Shown: positions 28,930-38,241, numbered from the stretch's first letter. The stretch is DNA of 64,000 bases from Vagococcus intermedius (GCF_029144185.1 NZ_CP110232.1:1302001-1366000); one strand, 5' to 3'. Numbers and translations are program-made. Notes: generated by a model from the sequence alone, not told the origin.

Positions 28930-30693
28930 TTATTCTAACTTGAACATGCCTTTTGAATATTGCTCCCCTGTTACCATGTCATAATTAATCACAATATAAT
29001 CATTGACTAATTCTTGTTCTTTTTTACTCAAATTATCAATTGGGGTCGAAATCCCCTCTTTAAAAACGGAATGACTATTGATTGAACTAATATTAGCTTC
29101 CATCAATTTTTTTTGTAACAATTGATAAGGTGTGATTTTTTTATTCAAGCTAACTAATAATTTAGTGAATAAAAAATCGGGGGACGTATTTAGTACGCTA
29201 TCATTCACTTTTTTACCATTCGAAAAAATAAAATAAGGTGTTTCGTAACTTTGATCACCAGTTAATATTTTATCAGAGAACGACGGTCCATGATCGCCAA
29301 AGAAAAGAATATTAGTATTGACCTTAGTATCCATCTCGGATACCTTGTCTATAAATTTCTTTGTAGCAACATCTGTATCACTAATTAATTGTTGGTATAG
29401 ATTAAACTGTTTTTGTATCCCCTCGTCAACATCAACTTTGATCGGGTCAATAGTTAAATTCATACTATCTTTATACGAGTAAGGACTGTGATTTTGCATA
29501 CTTAAAGAGACGATACTTTGAGGCTCTTTTGTTTCTTGCAACTCTGAAATGATTTCATTATAAAATTTTTCATCAGATATGCGGAGCATATAATCGGGTT
29601 GATTTGACCTCAATGGTTCTATCTTAACAAAATCCTCATTCAGAGTTTGTTGATAATTTTCATAAACAGTTTTTCTATTATAAAGGTTTAACGTATACGG
29701 ATGAATAATTTTCTTGGTTGTGTAATTGGTATCTGCTGTTATATTTTTAAGACCTTTTTTGACATAAAAATCATGATATGGCGTTATCGTATTGTCAACC
29801 AACAAGTCTAGTGAGATACCCGTTCGAACCGAAAATTCTATATTGGCGGTCCCACCACCAATCGAAGTTGAACGCATCTTGCCACCATTCAGCCCAGCTA
29901 AACTATGGATAGTTGGTAATAATTTATCCTCTTTATCAAAAGGTGTCGTTTCGATCAAGCTTTCACTTAAAATAATCACGGTATTATCTTTTTCATGTGG
30001 TTCTTTGTCACGATTATAAGCATCAACTGAATACTTACTAACAATCTCTTTAGTATTTTTTTTGGAATAATTCTCTACTTTTTCTTGTACTTCCATATTA
30101 GTATTAAGGAGATTGACTATAACACCCGTACTTTTGATGTTTTTTAAGGGATTGTGTACCCAGCCTACTCTTTCAAGTGGGTAGGCTTTTAAATTAAACA
30201 TTTGGAAAAATACCACGGCAATAATCAGCGAGACTACTCGATAATGATAACTAAATTTAAAATCTTTTCTAAAGATAATAATGGCTAAGATAATGGCCAA
30301 TACAAAGCCAATTAATAACTTAATATCTAGATATTGAATTAAAAGCGAAATATTTTTAAGTTCTGTTATTTGGGAAAAAGAGATAATCTCATTTCTTTCT
30401 GTGACGTAGGTCTTATTGACATACCCTAGTAAGAAAAGTGCCGAGCCACCTATTAATAACGATGAGATAAAACGACCTGTAATCGCTAAGATGAGATAGA
30501 TAAAAGCCATTCCAGGAAAAATATAGAATAAATAATTTTTTCCAAGAGAAGAGTTTATCCCTACTAACTCTTCAGGGCTATAGACGCTTGTTTCAATCAA
30601 TAACGTTAGTTTATAACTAATTGCTAAAGTAATAATCATATACAGTAAAAATATTGAGAGCTGTTTTAAGATTTTTTTTTGTTTTGAATTCAT
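28930..30693 (-). CDS. LTA synthase-family phosphoglycerol transferase/sulfatase
   Basis: 587 residues. Five N-terminal membrane segments (about 1-170) then an extracytoplasmic sulfatase-fold domain: NTVIILSESLIE (metal-binding Glu), GGGTANIEFSVRTG with the candidate catalytic Thr, MQNHSPY and FFGDHGPSF (metal-binding Asp-His). Relatives polymerise or transfer glycerol-phosphate for teichoic acids. It differs from standard LtaS by its GGGTANIEF motif, so a side-chain or alternative transfer role is possible. The ribosome site is weak. Confidence 0.82.
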   Translation of the reverse strand: MNSKQKKILKQLSIFLLYMIITLAISYKLTLLIETSVYSPEELVGINSSLGKNYLFYIFPGMAFIYLILAITGRFISSLLIGGSALFLLGYVNKTYVTERNEIISFSQITELKNISLLIQYLDIKLLIGFVLAIILAIIIFRKDFKFSYHYRVVSLIIAVVFFQMFNLKAYPLERVGWVHNPLKNIKSTGVIVNLLNTNMEVQEKVENYSKKNTKEIVSKYSVDAYNRDKEPHEKDNTVIILSESLIETTPFDKEDKLLPTIHSLAGLNGGKMRSTSIGGGTANIEFSVRTGISLDLLVDNTITPYHDFYVKKGLKNITADTNYTTKKIIHPYTLNLYNRKTVYENYQQTLNEDFVKIEPLRSNQPDYMLRISDEKFYNEIISELQETKEPQSIVSLSMQNHSPYSYKDSMNLTIDPIKVDVDEGIQKQFNLYQQLISDTDVATKKFIDKVSEMDTKVNTNILFFGDHGPSFSDKILTGDQSYETPYFIFSNGKKVNDSVLNTSPDFLFTKLLVSLNKKITPYQLLQKKLMEANISSINSHSVFKEGISTPIDNLSKKEQELVNDYIVINYDMVTGEQYSKGMFKLE

Positions 30694-31099
30694 AGATACT
30701 ATATTTCAATCCTTCTTGTTAATATTATAATTACATATATACAATAACACAAAGTTTATTTGATAACTATAAAAAAAGAACTTTCATTCTAAATAAAAGG
30801 ACCTTTTATTTAATTAACATATGAAACTATTAAAAACATTCAATTTATTCTGCATTAATTAAAAATAACAAGTACAATATCTCAATTATTTACCTAAGTT
30901 TATTTTTAATATCTAATTTGTTATTTTAAAGCAAAAAAGCCTCGAATAACGGGGCTTTTTATGAGTCACACTCTCTCTTTAGTTCAATCCATTTGATATA
31001 ATGTCTAATCTAACATATAATTAACACATAAAAGAGTGTTATTTTATAAATAGAGTACTCTTTTCGAAGCCATCTTAGATGGGTTCAAACTTAATTTTT
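30694..31099. other. Gap with an isolated terminator
   Basis: About 400 bases without a gene. A terminator-like hairpin stands at 30933-30960, and on the minus strand CCATCTAAGATGG is a small dyad near 31073-31085. The minus strand between them could carry a short RNA ending at the hairpin, but I see no convincing promoter. Confidence 0.35.
30933..30960. terminator. Isolated terminator-like hairpin
   Basis: AAAAAAGCCTCG, AATAA, CGGGGCTTTTT. T-run on both strands; more than 190 bp from the end of any gene it could serve. Confidence 0.6.
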
Positions 31100-31150
31100 T
31101 ATTTTAACCAATCAACTCTGCAAAGTTAATGATTGGTTATTTTTTATTTT
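31100..31150 (-). terminator. Terminator of the nucleoside operon
   Basis: AACCAATCA pairs with TGATTGGTT around a 15-base loop, T-rich tail on the minus strand, next to the end of the nupC frame. Confidence 0.7.
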
Positions 31151-31151
31151 A

Positions 31152-32343
31152 TTAAAAGAATAACCCTACTATTGATGCTGTTAATAATGATGCCATTGTC
31201 GCTCCCAATAACAGCTTCATTGAATACTTAGCAACTGTTTTTCCCTGTGTTTTATCAATGGCTGATATTGATCCAGAAATAATCCCTACTGTACCAAAAT
31301 TAGCGAAACTAACTAAATAAGTTGAAATTATTGCTGCACCTTTAGGTGTAAGTGAATTAACGATTTCTCCTAAATTCCCCATTGCTACAAATTCATTTGT
31401 GATTAATTTAGTGGCCATAATACCACCAACTTTTACCATATCTTGACTAGGTACACCTATTATATATAGCTACCGGAGAAAAAGCCCATCCTAAAATCTC
31501 TGTAAAAGTAATATGAAATAAATAATCAAATGAATTATTTAAAAATGTAACTAATGCTACAAATCCTATTAACATGGCAGCAACAGTTACAGCCAGATGA
31601 AAGCCGTCTAAAATATAACTACCAAGCATTTGAAAGAAAGGTTCCTTCTCTATATTTTCATTTGCAGCTGCCTCAATAACTATCTCATCTTTGGGATCAT
31701 AAGGGTTAACAACACATGAAATTATGAGAGCTGAAAAAATATTTAAAAATACTGCAACAACTACAAATTTCCCTTCGACCATTTCCATATAAGAAGCTAA
31801 CATCGCAGCACTTACAGCAGACATGGCTGATGCACAAATTGTGTATAATTGTTTAGCACTTAATTTTGGAATTTGTTCCTTTATAGTAATAAAAACTTCC
31901 GGTTGGCCAAGAACAGCTGTGGAAACTGAAAAGTAACTTTCCAATTCCCCCATTCCTGTAATTTTACTTATTCCTTTACCTACCCATTTAATCACAAAGG
32001 GTAGGACTTTAATATAATTTAAAATACCAACTAAAGCAGAGATAAAAACAATTGGCATTAAAACATTGAAGAAAAAGACTGAGCCTCCTGGAACAAACTC
32101 GAAGCCTCCAAAAACAAAATTGGTTCCTCCAGAAGCTTGATTCATAAGCCAGCTAAAGAATCCTGAAATACCAGCCAGTACTTTAATCCCACCTGAAGTA
32201 TGCAAACAAACATATGAAATAATTAACTGTAATCCCACCATCCTAGCCATCTGCTTGTATCTAATATTCTTTCTGTCAGAACTGATTAAATAACCTAAAG
32301 CGAATATAAATAATAAAGCGATTATTCCTTTAATAATACTCAT
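31152..32343 (-). pseudogene. nupC: Concentrative nucleoside transporter, frameshifted
   Basis: Two frames together make one NupC/CNT protein of about 395 residues. Frame one (31447-32343, 298 codons) has VFGGFEFVPGGSVFFFNVLMPIVF, GQPEVFITIKEQIPKLS and ends ILGWAFSPVAI then YNRCT-stop. Frame two (31152 to about 31460) resumes with IGVPSQDMVKVGGIMATKLITNEFVAMGNL, the expected continuation. The shift falls in the AT repeat TATATATAATA near 31458-31468. It removes about 100 C-terminal residues from the first product. Last gene of the nucleoside operon. A sequencing error or slippage is possible. Confidence 0.85.
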
Positions 32344-32358
32344 TCTTTATCACACCTT

Positions 32359-33507
32359 TTATAGTTTTTTCAATAATTCTACTGCAGCCTCTAAATCTAC
32401 TTTTCTCGGTGTATTTCCTGCAAAACGTTCTTCTACAATATCCTTTGCATTGGTTAACAACTCATTTTTATCTATTTGTAACTCACTAAAAGGAGCCATA
32501 CCTAAAATATTATCTCTAAAGTCGCGGTATCTATTTGACGTAATTGACGCAATTTCTTCCACAGAGGCATTCTCTGGGAATGTAGCACCTAAAATGTAAC
32601 CAATCTCTTTAATTTTCTTAGGAAGTACGGGAGCAACATGCTCTAAAGCTCCTGGCAAGGCATAAGCACACGCCATACCATGAGGGATTTTATATTTAGA
32701 TCCTAAAATGTGAGCCGTTGAATGTCCAATATGAGTCCCACAGTTATTCAACATCCATCCACCTAAAGCAGCAGCAACCATCATACGTTCTCTCGCTTCA
32801 CGATTAGAGCCATCCTCCACAGCTAGAGGTAAGTATTTAGCAACTAAAAACATTATTTTTTCACAAATAGCATCTGTCACTGGACTTGATAAGTTAGAAG
32901 TATATCCTTCAGCTGCATGTGAAAATGTATCTAAACCTGTTGCAATCGTCATGTTTTTAGGTAATGACATCAATAATTCTGGATTAAGAATGGCATATTC
33001 ACTTACTGAATTATCAGCTAAAACCGCAAGCTTTGTATTTGTTTTTAGATCTGTAACTATCAAAGCATTTGACAGTTCACTACCTGTCCCAGACGTCGTT
33101 GGAACTGAAATCAATCCTGGACACTCTTTTATTTCACCCTCAAATGTGACATAGTCTTTAATTTTCCCACCATTATGTTTAACAATATTAATACCACGTG
33201 CTACATCAATCGAGCTTCCACCACCTATTGCTATAATTGAATCACACTGTTGTTTATTACAAATAACTGCACCTTCATCAACCAAATTTGTTGGCGGATC
33301 CGATACGATTTTATCATAGACAATAAAATCGATTCCTTCATTAGTAAGATCTTCCTTTAATTTATTAACGATGGGTGTACTATTTAAAAATGAATCCATC
33401 ACAATTAAGGGTTTCTTATATGACGCCTCTTTCAAAACTTGTAAAATACTTTTTGATAAATCATCTGTTACGGTTACTTTCACTTTTTGTTCTAGTTTAA
33501 AATTCAA
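32359..33507 (-). CDS. Iron-containing alcohol dehydrogenase
   Basis: 382 residues starting at TTG 33507, eight bases after AGGAGG. Family III ADH: IAIGGGSSIDVARGIN (NAD), VPTTSGTGSE, GLDTFSHAAEGYTS (metal His) and HGMACAYALPGALEH. In this operon it probably reduces or oxidises a sugar- or polyol-derived product of nucleoside breakdown; the substrate is unknown. Confidence 0.88.
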   Translation of the reverse strand: MNFKLEQKVKVTVTDDLSKSILQVLKEASYKKPLIVMDSFLNSTPIVNKLKEDLTNEGIDFIVYDKIVSDPPTNLVDEGAVICNKQQCDSIIAIGGGSSIDVARGINIVKHNGGKIKDYVTFEGEIKECPGLISVPTTSGTGSELSNALIVTDLKTNTKLAVLADNSVSEYAILNPELLMSLPKNMTIATGLDTFSHAAEGYTSNLSSPVTDAICEKIMFLVAKYLPLAVEDGSNREARERMMVAAALGGWMLNNCGTHIGHSTAHILGSKYKIPHGMACAYALPGALEHVAPVLPKKIKEIGYILGATFPENASVEEIASITSNRYRDFRDNILGMAPFSELQIDKNELLTNAKDIVEERFAGNTPRKVDLEAAVELLKKL

Positions 33508-33519
33508 AAATTCCGCCTC

Positions 33520-34161
33520 CTAGTCTGTTACTTTCCCATAAATATATTTTTCAAAATACTGACTCAAAAACTGAATAGCAGGACCTGTTGTAAGCGCTGT
33601 TAATATGGTGATTACACCAAACTTACCGCCTAATAAAACACCTACTAAAATTAACACGATATCCATCACAATTTTTGATTTCCTAATACTCCAACTGGCC
33701 CGATCTCTAATAGTTAACATGATACCATTAAAAGGATCTACCCCAATATCACTTGCCACAAACAAACTGATTCCAATATAATACAAACTAATTCCAATAA
33801 AACCACCTAAATAACGGTGAAAGGTAACGTCGTTATTGAATAATAGTGGATAAATATGACTTCCTATAGATATAAATAAACCATAAGGAATCAAATATAA
33901 AAGTGTGCCAATATTCAAATATCTTTTACCAAAAATAAATAAAATAATAATTAACACAATGTTCATATAATTAGAAACAGTCCCTAACTGAGATTGCTCA
34001 AGGCTTAGAAATGATCTAAGCCCATCATAGACAATCCCAACAGGGTCGTTACCAAATAGTGTATTATTATTAAAAGCTACACCAATACATACCAGAAAAA
34101 TACCAATAAGTGACACACCTAATTTTTTAAGGGTAATATTGTCAAAATTAAATAGTTTCAA
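33520..34161 (-). CDS. YczE/YyaS/YitT-like membrane protein
   Basis: 213 residues, five or six membrane segments, with GNDPVGIVYDGLR and the repeated VASDIGVDPFNGIMLTI typical of YczE-type proteins. Start is probably TTG 34161; the ribosome site is weak, and it lies one base after the upstream stop codon, so coupling is likely. Possibly a transporter or a regulatory membrane protein of the nucleoside operon. Confidence 0.75.
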   Translation of the reverse strand: MKLFNFDNITLKKLGVSLIGIFLVCIGVAFNNNTLFGNDPVGIVYDGLRSFLSLEQSQLGTVSNYMNIVLIIILFIFGKRYLNIGTLLYLIPYGLFISIGSHIYPLLFNNDVTFHRYLGGFIGISLYYIGISLFVASDIGVDPFNGIMLTIRDRASWSIRKSKIVMDIVLILVGVLLGGKFGVITILTALTTGPAIQFLSQYFEKYIYGKVTD

Positions 34162-34164
34162 AAA

Positions 34165-34857
34165 TTATAAACCAACTTCTTTAGCTGCTTTATCAGCTCT
34201 GTCGCAGAATAATTTAACTTTTTCGATATCTTTTTCCATATGTCCACCATCATACTTAATACTTGTTTTACTTAAAGAATCCACCCCAAAAGGTTTAATT
34301 TGGCGAATACATTCTTCAACATTATCTGCGCCTAAGCCTCCAGCAATAATAACAGGAATATCAACACTTCTTACGATTTCAGCATCAATAGCCCAATCAT
34401 GTGTTTCACCACTAGCGCCAATCCCTGTATCCTCAGCTAATCCCGAGTCGGTTAATAAATAGTCAGAAAATTCTGCATATTTTTTAGCTCTATCTACAGC
34501 TCCTGGACCATCAACTAATACTGCTTGCATTAATTCAATACCTGGACACGCTTCTTTTAATTCTTTAGCAAATCCAGCATCCGCTGTATAATCCATACCC
34601 GCGATATGAAGAATATCTGGCTTAACTCTTTTAGCAATATCAATCATTTCTTTCGTTTCTTTATTCAGCATAATAGCAACTGTTTTTACACCGCGTCGTT
34701 TTGCCTCGTCGAAAATTTTATCCACTAAATCATGTTCGACTCGATGAGCTGGAACGCCACCATTTTGCATAGGTACCAAGCCAATATGATCCGCTCCAGC
34801 ATCCATAGTTTGTACACTTTCCTCATAAGTAATTAAAGAATAAATTTGTTTAATCAT
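34165..34857 (-). CDS. TrpF-like (phosphoribosylanthranilate isomerase-like) TIM barrel in a nucleoside operon
   Basis: 230 residues from ATG 34857 (AAAGGGAGA ten bases upstream; ATG 34866 is one base from it). Clear TrpF resemblance: DAGADHIGLVP (20-29), YLLTDSGLAED...GETHDWAID (133-158, Asp137 equivalent to the catalytic Asp, G-x-T-x-D-W kept), and the phosphate loop IAGGLGADNV (171-180). The N-terminal K-I-C-G motif with the catalytic Cys is replaced by Q-I-Y-S. No trp genes are near. It lies between a PfkB kinase and transport/dehydrogenase genes, so a role on a phosphorylated ribosyl compound is likely, but it is probably not TrpF. Confidence 0.7.
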   Translation of the reverse strand: MIKQIYSLITYEESVQTMDAGADHIGLVPMQNGGVPAHRVEHDLVDKIFDEAKRRGVKTVAIMLNKETKEMIDIAKRVKPDILHIAGMDYTADAGFAKELKEACPGIELMQAVLVDGPGAVDRAKKYAEFSDYLLTDSGLAEDTGIGASGETHDWAIDAEIVRSVDIPVIIAGGLGADNVEECIRQIKPFGVDSLSKTSIKYDGGHMEKDIEKVKLFCDRADKAAKEVGL

Positions 34858-34888
34858 AATAGTCATATCTCCCTTTATATTTAATATT

Positions 34889-35833
34889 TTATACGTTGAC
34901 AATAAATTGTTGCGCTCGCTTAACTACATTCGTAACATTCATATGTTCAGAAACTGCATCGATACTTTCTACAGTAATACTAGCTGCCGCTTGGGTTAAT
35001 TGTGCTACTTCGGTTAAGCTCAAGGTTTCTCCATAAAAGAATCTTGCCCATGCAATCGTAGCCATACTACAATCGCCTGCACCATTGCAACTAACAACAT
35101 TACTTTTTAAAATTGGAATAATGTTAGCTTCATTTTGATTGGCACAGATAATACCATGCTCACCTAATGAGATAAATACATTTTTAACTCCTAGCTCAAC
35201 TAATTCTTTGGCTGCTTTTTTTCCTGTCTCTTCATCTATTACTTTTATACCAGTAAATAGTTCCGCCTCAATTTCATTTGGTTTAAATGTATCAATTTTA
35301 TTTAACACATTATTAAACCTTTTTGCTTTTGCAACCGATACTGGATCAACAAAAATAGGTACCTCGACATTATGAGCTAACCACTCTATCGACTCTTGTT
35401 CTAAGTTTCCATCAATCACACATAATTCTGAACTATTTATAAAATCAATTCTTTTTTCAAAAAATTCTGGTGTCATATATTTAATAATATTCATATCATT
35501 GACACCTGAAACCATATCTCCATCTCCATCTGTCACATACAGGTAAGTTGAGCTTGCTTTTCCTTTTATTTTTTCAGCATAGGTTAAATCAATACCTTTT
35601 TTTTCACAGTTTTTACTTAAGATTTGTCCAAATTCGTCATCACCATAAACTGTAACTAAATATGTAGGTACCTCCAACTTGACCATATTTTGAGCAATAT
35701 TTTGTCCGACTCCGCCATCTGTTAATGTGATTCTGCCAATATTAGAATCGTGTTCACGATATAGATGTCCAGAAATTCCAGCTATATCCATATTCAACCC
35801 ACCTAAAACGACAGCATATTTTTGATTTGCCAT
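34889..35833 (-). CDS. PfkB-family sugar or nucleoside kinase
   Basis: 314 residues from ATG 35833, six bases after AAGGAGGTG; GTG 35842 overlaps the site. Ribokinase fold: VVLGGLNMDIAGI at the start, TDGGVGQNIAQN (first signature), FKPNEIEAELF, and NGAGDCSMA with catalytic Asp254. Closest in feel to pseudouridine/ribo-nucleoside kinases, but specificity is not readable. First gene of the operon kinase - TrpF-like - YczE - Fe-ADH - nupC. Confidence 0.88.
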   Translation of the reverse strand: MANQKYAVVLGGLNMDIAGISGHLYREHDSNIGRITLTDGGVGQNIAQNMVKLEVPTYLVTVYGDDEFGQILSKNCEKKGIDLTYAEKIKGKASSTYLYVTDGDGDMVSGVNDMNIIKYMTPEFFEKRIDFINSSELCVIDGNLEQESIEWLAHNVEVPIFVDPVSVAKAKRFNNVLNKIDTFKPNEIEAELFTGIKVIDEETGKKAAKELVELGVKNVFISLGEHGIICANQNEANIIPILKSNVVSCNGAGDCSMATIAWARFFYGETLSLTEVAQLTQAAASITVESIDAVSEHMNVTNVVKRAQQFIVNV

Positions 35834-35865
35834 TTTAAACACCTCCTTGTTTTAGCAACAACCAT

Positions 35866-35894
35866 AGTATACAAATAAAACGTTGCCATTTCAA
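35866..35894 (-). promoter_or_regulatory. Promoter of the nucleoside operon
   Basis: TTGAAA (35889-35894), 17 bases, TATACT (35866-35871) on the minus strand, 32 bp upstream of the kinase start. Confidence 0.8.
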
Positions 35895-35906
35895 CACTTA
35901 TTTAAA

Positions 35907-35922
35907 AAACAAACATTTGTTT
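35907..35922. promoter_or_regulatory. Palindromic operator candidate between divergent nucleoside genes
   Basis: AAACAAA-CA-TTTGTTT, a perfect dyad placed between the two divergent -35 elements. Likely site of the HTH-PfkB regulator. Confidence 0.6.
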
Positions 35923-35929
35923 ACTTAAT

Positions 35930-35958
35930 TTGATTTTGAACGTTTTTTAACCTATAAT
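35930..35958 (+). promoter_or_regulatory. Promoter of the HTH-PfkB regulator gene
   Basis: TTGATT (35930-35935), 17 bases, TATAAT (35953-35958). Confidence 0.75.
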
Positions 35959-35985
35959 TAATTTATAAAAATAAGAGGTGATAAT

Positions 35986-37074
35986 ATGACTGAAAGAGAG
36001 CGTGAAATACTTTCTTTAATACTAAATAATCCAATGATTTCACAAAATGAAATTGCAGATTTACTTGGGATTTCAAGATCAGGTGTCGCTGCTCATATAT
36101 TTAATTTAACTAAAAAAGGTTATATCGAAGGTAGAGGTTATATCATTAAAGAATCTGACTTCGTGTCTATTATAGGCGGAATAAACATGGATATATTAGG
36201 AATTTCTTTAGATAGTTTAATACTAAACAATTCTAATCCGGGAAAAATATCTTTTGCTTTAGGTGGCGCGGGTAGAAATATTTCGCTCGGTTTAACAAAA
36301 TTAAATGTGCCTAATTATTTCATTTCAGTTCATGGTGATGATTTAAATGGCGATAAATTCAAACAAGATTCACAAAAAAATGGGATGAATATCCAATATG
36401 TAAAAGAACTTCCGAATGAGCGTACATCAACATATCTTTATATAGATGATCAAAAAGGGAATCGAGCAGTCGGCATTGACGACATGGATATCTACGAAAA
36501 AATCAATTCAGAATTTTTAAAAGATAAGATTGATATTATTAATAACTCCAGATACTGTATTATTGATACTAATTTGACAACCGAAGCTATTGACTGGATT
36601 TACGAACACTGTAAAGTTCCGATATTCGTTAAAACGGTGTCAGAAAACAAAAATTATAAGTTGCTGAGTCAACTAAATAAGGTCAACACTTTAATAACAA
36701 CACCAAATGAGTTAAAAGGGATCATAAGAGTCCTTACAGATTCTGAACTTAGTTTAAATAAGTCCCTTGATTTATTACTCAATAATGGTGTTGGTAATAT
36801 CCTTGTCTATTCGCCAGATGATGGCTTGTACTTTAAAAATAACGAAGAACTTTTTCATATTCATAAAAAAAGTGACAAGGCTATCAATAAAACAGGAGCC
36901 AGTGCTTCTCTTACATCTGCCCTTGTTTGGGCTCTTACAAAAAATTTCACTTGGAAAGATAGTCTTCACTATGCCTACGCTGCAGCTGCGATCAGCATAG
37001 AGAGTCCTTTTCCCATCAGTGAAGATCTATCAACAGATACCTTGGTAACAACACATACCCTCCTATTTGGTTAA
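35986..37074 (+). CDS. Winged-helix regulator fused to a PfkB domain that lacks the catalytic Asp
   Basis: 362 residues. Residues 1-55 are a MarR/Lrp-like winged helix (SQNEIADLLGISRSGVAAHIFNLTKKGYIEGRGY). Residues 58-360 are a PfkB domain similar to the divergent kinase (IIGGINMDILGIS; LGGAGRNISLGL; TPNEL). In the second PfkB signature GAGD is replaced by G304-A-S-A307, so the catalytic base Asp is missing. It should bind a sugar or nucleoside but not phosphorylate it, making it a likely sensor that controls the divergent operon through the palindrome at 35907. Confidence 0.85.
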   Translation: MTEREREILSLILNNPMISQNEIADLLGISRSGVAAHIFNLTKKGYIEGRGYIIKESDFVSIIGGINMDILGISLDSLILNNSNPGKISFALGGAGRNISLGLTKLNVPNYFISVHGDDLNGDKFKQDSQKNGMNIQYVKELPNERTSTYLYIDDQKGNRAVGIDDMDIYEKINSEFLKDKIDIINNSRYCIIDTNLTTEAIDWIYEHCKVPIFVKTVSENKNYKLLSQLNKVNTLITTPNELKGIIRVLTDSELSLNKSLDLLLNNGVGNILVYSPDDGLYFKNNEELFHIHKKSDKAINKTGASASLTSALVWALTKNFTWKDSLHYAYAAAAISIESPFPISEDLSTDTLVTTHTLLFG

Positions 37075-37080
37075 AAAAAT

Positions 37081-37118
37081 AAAAGCACCACTTTACCTTT
37101 TCGTAAAGTGGTGCTTTT
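37081..37118. terminator. Bidirectional terminator
   Basis: AAAAGCACCACTTTAC pairs with GTAAAGTGGTGCTTTT; serves the HTH-PfkB gene and the nucleoside hydrolase gene. Confidence 0.9.
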
Positions 37119-37120
37119 AT

Positions 37121-38056
37121 TTATCCTATATTCTTTAAAGCATCGAATATCATTTTCCAAAATTTCTCATGATCTAAATCAACGGCTACTTGTGTATGAC
37201 AATTTTCTGGAATAGGGTATCTAAAATCAGTTACCGTCATTCCTTTTGTTAAACTACCATACAACTCAATATCAACTGGAACAGATTTTGTTGTCATTAC
37301 TGTCGGATCGATAAGGTATGCTATCGTACATGGATCATGCACTGGAGGGGAATCAAACCCTTGACTTTTTTTATACATTATTCCAAAAAATTCTAATAAT
37401 TCATCTACAAATTTTGCAGGAATCGTATCAATCTCTTTAATTTTATCACGTACCTCAGGTGTAGCAAGTGCTTGATGTGTTAAATCTAGCCCCACCATTG
37501 TGACTTTCCAAGGTGCATTAAATACGATATGAGCGGCTTCTGGATCTATGATAATATTAAATTCCGCTACAGCACTCCAATTTCCAGTATGATAACCACC
37601 ACCCATTAGCACGACTTCCTGAACTCTATCAATAATTTTAGGCTCTTTTCTGATAGCCATTGCAATATTTGTTAGACCACCTGTCGGACAAAGCGTCACT
37701 GTCCCTGCCGGCTCATTCATAACCGTCTCTATAATAAGGTCTACTGCATGCTTATCACACATCTCCACAACAGGTTTTGGAAGCTCAGGACCATCTAAAC
37801 CTGAATCACCATGAATACTTTCGGCAACTTCAATTTCTTTTACTAAAGGACGTTCACAACCAGCTGCAATAGGAACATCTATCATCTTGATCATAGTACT
37901 TACTGACCTTGCGTTGTATGTCACTTTTTCTAACGTTTGGTTCCCTACAACAGTTGTCACTGCTAAAAGTTCTATTTCCGGATTCCCATGAGCTAAAATC
38001 ATAGCAATCGCATCATCGTGCCCCGGATCACAATCTAAAATAATTTTTCTTACCAT
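37121..38056 (-). CDS. Inosine-uridine preferring nucleoside hydrolase
   Basis: 311 residues. N-terminal calcium/ribose motif LDCDPGHDDAIAM, then LTNIAMAIRKEP, VLMGGGYHTGNW and EFNIIIDPEAAHIVF; the DPCTIAYLIDP His/Asp region closes the active site. Splits nucleosides into base and ribose. Single gene with its own upstream cre site; it and the divergent kinase operon enclose the HTH-PfkB regulator. Base specificity unknown. Confidence 0.93.
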   Translation of the reverse strand: MVRKIILDCDPGHDDAIAMILAHGNPEIELLAVTTVVGNQTLEKVTYNARSVSTMIKMIDVPIAAGCERPLVKEIEVAESIHGDSGLDGPELPKPVVEMCDKHAVDLIIETVMNEPAGTVTLCPTGGLTNIAMAIRKEPKIIDRVQEVVLMGGGYHTGNWSAVAEFNIIIDPEAAHIVFNAPWKVTMVGLDLTHQALATPEVRDKIKEIDTIPAKFVDELLEFFGIMYKKSQGFDSPPVHDPCTIAYLIDPTVMTTKSVPVDIELYGSLTKGMTVTDFRYPIPENCHTQVAVDLDHEKFWKMIFDALKNIG

Positions 38057-38078
38057 TCAAATGACCTCTTTCTATAAT

Positions 38079-38092
38079 TGTTTGCGTTTACA
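38079..38092. promoter_or_regulatory. cre site upstream of the nucleoside hydrolase
   Basis: On the minus strand TGTAAACGCAAACA matches the cre consensus TGWAARCGYTWNCW at 13 of 14 positions, 22 bp before the start. Suggests CcpA repression. Confidence 0.7.
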
Positions 38093-38241
38093 AAAATGAT
38101 TATACACTACAAAACTAAACAAATCTATAATTATATAAATATAAGTTTATATAATTGTGGAATGTATTTTGCTATTTACTAAATGCATTCTATATTTGAG
38201 ATGCTTTCTCAATAAAATCAGTCTCATAATTTTTATATTGT

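Noticed and set aside
28825-28938. 37-codon plus-strand peptide MSDPYFKFIN...
   Set aside because: No Shine-Dalgarno site or promoter and it overlaps the end of the opposing gene.
34165-34857. True trpF gene
   Set aside because: Catalytic Cys region missing, no trp neighbours, nucleoside context.
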